NCBI GenBank assembly: GCA_037144255.1
Contig: JBAWXE010000004.1
Coordinates: 9,625-73,624 of the forward strand
Direction: 5' to 3'
Length of the DNA: 64,000 nucleotides
Origin: JBAWXE01 sp037144255
GTDB taxonomy: Bacteria; Bacteroidota; Bacteroidia; Chitinophagales; Chitinophagaceae
The first letter of the stretch is position 1. Every line of letters begins with the position of its first letter. This document shows positions 60,651 to 64,000 of this stretch, in pieces. The notes beneath the pieces are model-generated. The model saw only the letters and a program-made list of their open reading frames with translations, was not told the DNA's origin and searched no databases. The position numbers were made by a program, and so were the translations under genes.

Positions 60651-60998
60651 ATGGCAATTAAAATTACTGAAGATTGCATCAATTGTGGTGCATGTGAACC
60701 TGAATGTCCTAATGGGGCAATTTTCGCAGGTGGCGACCAATGGAACTTTGGTTATAAAACATCTTTGAACGGTACTTTCACTTCCAAGAGCGGTCTTACT
60801 ACAGACGCTGATGCATCTCAGGATGCTGTTTCCGGAGATTTCTACTACATAGTTACCGACAAGTGTACTGAGTGTGTGGGTTTCCACGAAGAACCGCAAT
60901 GCGCTTCGGTTTGCCCGGTTGACTGTTGCGTACCTGATACCGATAATGTAGAGTCTAAAGAAGAACTCGCAGCTAAGAAAGAGACACTGCATCCTTAA
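60651..60998 (+). CDS. 2[4Fe-4S] ferredoxin (Alvin/YfhL-like)
   Basis: A 115-aa low-potential electron carrier. The first cluster motif is CINCGACEPECP. The second is the extended CTECVGFHEEPQCASVCP, with eight residues between the second and third Cys, as in the Allochromatium-type/YfhL group. About 45 residues separate the two motifs, more than in typical members, and a charged C-terminal tail follows. It is 22 nt before the korA-like gene, so it is the likely acceptor for that enzyme, and it is divergent from a complex I lacking its NADH module, to which it may donate electrons. Confidence 0.92.
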   Translation: MAIKITEDCINCGACEPECPNGAIFAGGDQWNFGYKTSLNGTFTSKSGLTTDADASQDAVSGDFYYIVTDKCTECVGFHEEPQCASVCPVDCCVPDTDNVESKEELAAKKETLHP

Positions 60999-61020
60999 AA
61001 ACTAATTTACTTTTACTAAC

Positions 61021-62895
61021 ATGGACACGTTGGAGAAAAAAACGCACAATACCTCTGTGATCAAAGAAACAGAGAGCGTAGTGATACGCTTTTCTGGTGA
61101 CTCAGGAGACGGTATGCAGCTTACAGGTACGCAGTTCACAGATACTGCCGCCTTATTAGGTAACGATATTAGCACTTTCCCGGAGTTTCCGGCTGAGATA
61201 CGCGCCCCAATAGGCACTACAGCAGGGGTTTCCGGCTTTCAATTGCATTTTGGTAGCAAGGAGATATTCACTCCCGGCGATGAGTATGATGTATTGGTAG
61301 CTATGAACTCTGCTGCATTGAAGGTAGATCTGGCTCGTCTGAAAAAAGGCGGTATCGTGATAGTAAATACTGCTGGTTTTGATAAGAAAAATCTGAACCT
61401 GGCAGGCTATCCTGATGGCTCTAACCCATTGGAAGACAATACTTTAGCTAATTATACAGTCCATAAAATAGATATTACCAAACATACCAAAGACTGTCTT
61501 GCAGGCACCGGCTTGGGTATGAAGGAGATCGAACGTTCTAAGAACATGTTCGTTCTGGGTATCTTATTCTGGATGTTCGACGAACCTATGGATCATACCA
61601 TCAGTTTCGTAAAAGAGAAATTTGCCAAAAAACCGGATATCGCCAATGCCAACATCATGGCACTCACAGCCGGTTGGAACTATGGCGACAATACAGAGAT
61701 ATTCACCAACAGATACAAAGTGTCTGCTGCCAAACTCCCTAAAGGCGAATACCGTAGCATTTCGGGCAATCAGGCCACCGCTATAGGTCTCGTAGCTGCT
61801 GCAGAGATGATGGGCTTACCTCTGTTCTTAGGTTCATATCCTATTACTCCGGCATCAGATATCTTGCACGAGTTATCTAAGTACAAATCCAATAATGTTA
61901 AGACCTTCCAGGCCGAAGACGAAATAGCTGCAATTTGTACAGCTATAGGCGCTTCTTATACCGGCGTACTGGGTGTTACTACTACATCTGGTCCGGGTAT
62001 GTCGCTCAAGGCCGAAGCCATGGGTCTGGCTACTATATTAGAGATACCATTAGTGATAGTCAATATCCAACGTGGTGGTCCTTCTACAGGTTTACCTACC
62101 AAAACAGAACAATCAGATCTTATGCAGGCCATGTATGGTCGTCATGGCGAGGGTCCGCTACCTATCGTAGCTTCTATCTCTCCTTCCGATTGTTTCGAGG
62201 CTGTATACGAGGCTTGCCGTATCGCAGTAGAGCATATGACTCCGGTTATATTCCTCAGCGATGGTTATGTAGCCAATGGCGCAGAACCTTGGCGTTTCCC
62301 TTCATCTGCCGATCTTCCTAAGATCAAGGTGAAGTTCCTTACAGAACCTAATGGCGAGAATGGCGCAGTACTACCTTACAAACGTGATGAAAGAGGCGTT
62401 CGTCCTTGGATAAAACCGGGTACCAAAGGCCTGATGCACCGTATAGGTGGTCTGGAAAAACAGAATGAGACAGGTAACGTAGCTTACGATGCTAAGAACC
62501 ACGAACTGATGACTCGTCTGCGTGCAGAGAAAATAGAAAAGATAGCTGACAATATTCCTTTGATAAAAGCAGATACCGGTACCGATAAAGGCAAACTGGC
62601 TATTCTGGGATGGGGTTCTACTTATGGTGCTATCAAAACAGCGGTATTGGAATGCAGAGCTGCAGGTATGGATGTATCACACGTTCACCTGCGTCACCTC
62701 AATCCTTTCCCTAAAAACCTGGGCGAATTGCTGAAAGGCTATGATAAGGTATTGATTCCTGAAATGAACTGCGGTCAGTTACTGCAACTCATCAGGGCCA
62801 AATATCTCATACCTGCTATCGGGCTGTCTAAGATGCAAGGTTTACCTTACACTACCAGCGAGTTGAAAGAAAAAATTGTAGAACTACTTAAATAA
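61021..62895 (+). CDS. korA: 2-oxoacid:ferredoxin oxidoreductase, alpha subunit (gamma-alpha fusion)
   Basis: A 624-aa subunit. The N-terminal gamma domain (about 18-200) starts VIRFSGDSGDGMQLTG, with FPEFPAEIRAPIGTTAGVSG next. The alpha (pyrimidine) domain has GNQATAIGLVAAAEMMG, GSYPITPASDILHEL, and TTSGPGMSLKAEAMGLA, and a domain II near the C-terminus. The length and fusion match KorA of 2-oxoglutarate:ferredoxin oxidoreductase as found in aerobes; the YPITPASD form is typical. It works with the beta subunit 7 nt downstream to oxidise 2-oxoglutarate or another 2-oxoacid with CoA, reducing ferredoxin. The substrate is inferred. Confidence 0.92.
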   Translation: MDTLEKKTHNTSVIKETESVVIRFSGDSGDGMQLTGTQFTDTAALLGNDISTFPEFPAEIRAPIGTTAGVSGFQLHFGSKEIFTPGDEYDVLVAMNSAALKVDLARLKKGGIVIVNTAGFDKKNLNLAGYPDGSNPLEDNTLANYTVHKIDITKHTKDCLAGTGLGMKEIERSKNMFVLGILFWMFDEPMDHTISFVKEKFAKKPDIANANIMALTAGWNYGDNTEIFTNRYKVSAAKLPKGEYRSISGNQATAIGLVAAAEMMGLPLFLGSYPITPASDILHELSKYKSNNVKTFQAEDEIAAICTAIGASYTGVLGVTTTSGPGMSLKAEAMGLATILEIPLVIVNIQRGGPSTGLPTKTEQSDLMQAMYGRHGEGPLPIVASISPSDCFEAVYEACRIAVEHMTPVIFLSDGYVANGAEPWRFPSSADLPKIKVKFLTEPNGENGAVLPYKRDERGVRPWIKPGTKGLMHRIGGLEKQNETGNVAYDAKNHELMTRLRAEKIEKIADNIPLIKADTGTDKGKLAILGWGSTYGAIKTAVLECRAAGMDVSHVHLRHLNPFPKNLGELLKGYDKVLIPEMNCGQLLQLIRAKYLIPAIGLSKMQGLPYTTSELKEKIVELLK

Positions 62896-62902
62896 TACTG
62901 AC

Positions 62903-63940
62903 ATGTCAGAAGCAATTATAGATACACCCAAATTGGTAGCCAAAGATTTCGCCTCTAATCAGGATGTGAAATGGTGTCCCGGTTGTGGAGATTATTCCAT
63001 ACTCAAGCAGGTACAGACCGTATTCCCCGACTTTGGTATTCCAAAAGAGAACATCGCATTCATCTCAGGTATAGGCTGTGCAGCGCGTTTCACTTACTAT
63101 ATGGATACCTATGGTATGCATAGTATCCACGGTAGGGCCACAGCTATCGCATCAGGCGTTAAAGCTGCTAATCCCGACCTCAGTGTTTGGATCGTTTCAG
63201 GCGATGGTGATGCCCTCTCTATCGGTGGTAATCACTTTATTCATCTGATGCGTAAGAACTTTGATGTGAACTATTTAGTGTTCAACAATCAGATCTACGG
63301 TCTTACCAAAGGACAATATTCTCCTACTTCAGAAAAAGGTAAAGTAGCTAAGTCTACTCCTTATGGTTCTATCGAAGAACCATTCAACCCTTCTGAATTA
63401 GCCCTCGGTGCCAAAGCATCTTTCGTTGCTCGTTCACTCGATCGCGATCCTAAGCATATGCAAGCCGTACTCAAACGTGCACATTATCACAAAGGCACTT
63501 CTTTTGTAGAGATCTATCAAAACTGTACCGTGTTCAACGATGGTACTTTCTTTGCTTTCTCCGAAAAAGAGACCAAGAAGGATCAAGCCATCTTTGTAGA
63601 GCATGGTAAACCATTGATCTTCGGCAATGATGATAATAAAGGTATCAAGTTCGATGGACTGGTTCCTGTCATTGTAGACATCAAAGAAAGTGGTATCTCT
63701 GTCAACGATCTTTGGATACACGACGAAGCCGATAAGACCAAAGCAAATATCATGTCTCGTTTCTTCGATAACGAATTCGATGGTGTTAGCTTCCCTCGTC
63801 CTTTCGGTGTTATTTTTGCAGAAGAACGCCCTACTTACGAAGAAGGCATGACCAATCAAATTGCAGATATCACTGCCCGCAAAGGCAAAACTCCTCTTGA
63901 TAAAATTCTCTCAGGCGATAAGACCTGGCATATCATGTAG
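62903..63940 (+). CDS. korB: 2-oxoacid:ferredoxin oxidoreductase, beta subunit
   Basis: A 345-aa thiamine-diphosphate subunit. VKWCPGCGDYSILKQVQ holds the CxxC pair, GIGCAARFTYYMDTYGMHSIHGRA follows in pieces, and the TPP/Mg motif is VSGDGDALSIGGNHFIHL with NQIYGLTKGQYSPTS. The length is longer than archaeal beta subunits by a C-terminal extension (about 230-345) common in Bacteroidota homologues. It ends 23 nt before a strong terminator. Confidence 0.93.
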   Translation: MSEAIIDTPKLVAKDFASNQDVKWCPGCGDYSILKQVQTVFPDFGIPKENIAFISGIGCAARFTYYMDTYGMHSIHGRATAIASGVKAANPDLSVWIVSGDGDALSIGGNHFIHLMRKNFDVNYLVFNNQIYGLTKGQYSPTSEKGKVAKSTPYGSIEEPFNPSELALGAKASFVARSLDRDPKHMQAVLKRAHYHKGTSFVEIYQNCTVFNDGTFFAFSEKETKKDQAIFVEHGKPLIFGNDDNKGIKFDGLVPVIVDIKESGISVNDLWIHDEADKTKANIMSRFFDNEFDGVSFPRPFGVIFAEERPTYEEGMTNQIADITARKGKTPLDKILSGDKTWHIM

Positions 63941-63962
63941 GCTTACATACTTCTATTAAACT

Positions 63963-63990
63963 AAAAAGGACTCCAATAGGAGTCCTTTTT
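63963..63990 (+). terminator. Intrinsic terminator after korB
   Basis: Perfect 12-bp stem AAAAAGGACTCC / GGAGTCCTTTTT with loop AATA and a T5 run; it ends the ferredoxin-korA-korB operon. The symmetrical A/T flanks could also stop transcription from the right. Confidence 0.92.
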
Positions 63991-64000
63991 AGTTATGTAC

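Noticed and set aside
1..64000. tRNA, rRNA, insertion sequences or prophage
   Set aside because: No cloverleaf-like sequence, transposase, integrase or phage protein could be seen on either strand.

Overview
This window looks like a chromosomal segment of a Bacteroidota bacterium, probably close to the Chitinophagales/Sphingobacteriales. The evidence is proteins ending in type IX secretion (T9SS) sorting domains of both classes, a CHU_C-type PKD protein, Bacteroidota-style promoters (TTTG / about 18 nt / TAnnTTTG) where they can be seen, an AT-rich genome, and little use of Shine-Dalgarno sites. I see no tRNA, rRNA, CRISPR array, prophage or insertion sequence.

1-16 kb, all on the minus strand: a surface-polysaccharide locus. 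Read in the direction of transcription it has a PHP-type tyrosine phosphatase, the Wza export lipoprotein, the Wzc co-polymerase/tyrosine kinase and a WbpD-like acetyltransferase. After a 715-nt gap come a winged-helix/nucleotidyltransferase-like protein fused by a 1-nt overlap to a NusG-like antiterminator, and a WbpB-like dehydrogenase. Then follow FdtA and FdtB (dTDP-3-amino-3,6-dideoxyhexose synthesis) with a broken GNAT acetyltransferase between them, NeuA-NeuB-NeuC (a CMP-nonulosonic/sialic-acid-like sugar), two Gfo/Idh/MocA oxidoreductases and a GT-B-like enzyme cut by the window edge.

16-22.5 kb: a T9SS-exported SGNH hydrolase, the biotin operon bioB-F-D-A (+), and a convergent CutC gene.

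22.5-37.6 kb: a glycoprotein-glycan degradation module made of glycosylasparaginase, FHS-type sugar permease, ROK kinase, GH125 and GH92 alpha-mannosidases, a GH2 beta-mannosidase-type enzyme and GH20 beta-hexosaminidase. Together these could dismantle an N-glycan from mannose arms to GlcNAc-Asn. A 979-aa adhesin-like T9SS protein lies within it.

37.6-46.5 kb: a complete heme pathway by the C5 route to protoheme. hemA-C-D-E-F-B-L run on the minus strand and hemH-J run divergently.

46.5-50.5 kb: a small lipoprotein, a 500-nt intergenic region with two REP-like palindromes around a helically phased TTACCGA array, a metallo-beta-lactamase-fold/TetR operon with a visible TetR operator over its promoter, and a uracil-DNA-glycosylase-fold protein.

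50-64 kb: a respiratory complex I operon nuoA-B-C-D-H-I-J-K-L-M-N plus one unknown gene. It has no nuoE, nuoF or nuoG, so the NADH-oxidising module is absent. The divergent operon encodes a 2[4Fe-4S] ferredoxin and both subunits of a 2-oxoacid:ferredoxin oxidoreductase. The arrangement suggests that reduced ferredoxin from 2-oxoacid oxidation feeds this 11-subunit complex; this is the most attractive functional hypothesis in the window. All function calls come from reading the translations and DNA by eye; no database search was run.
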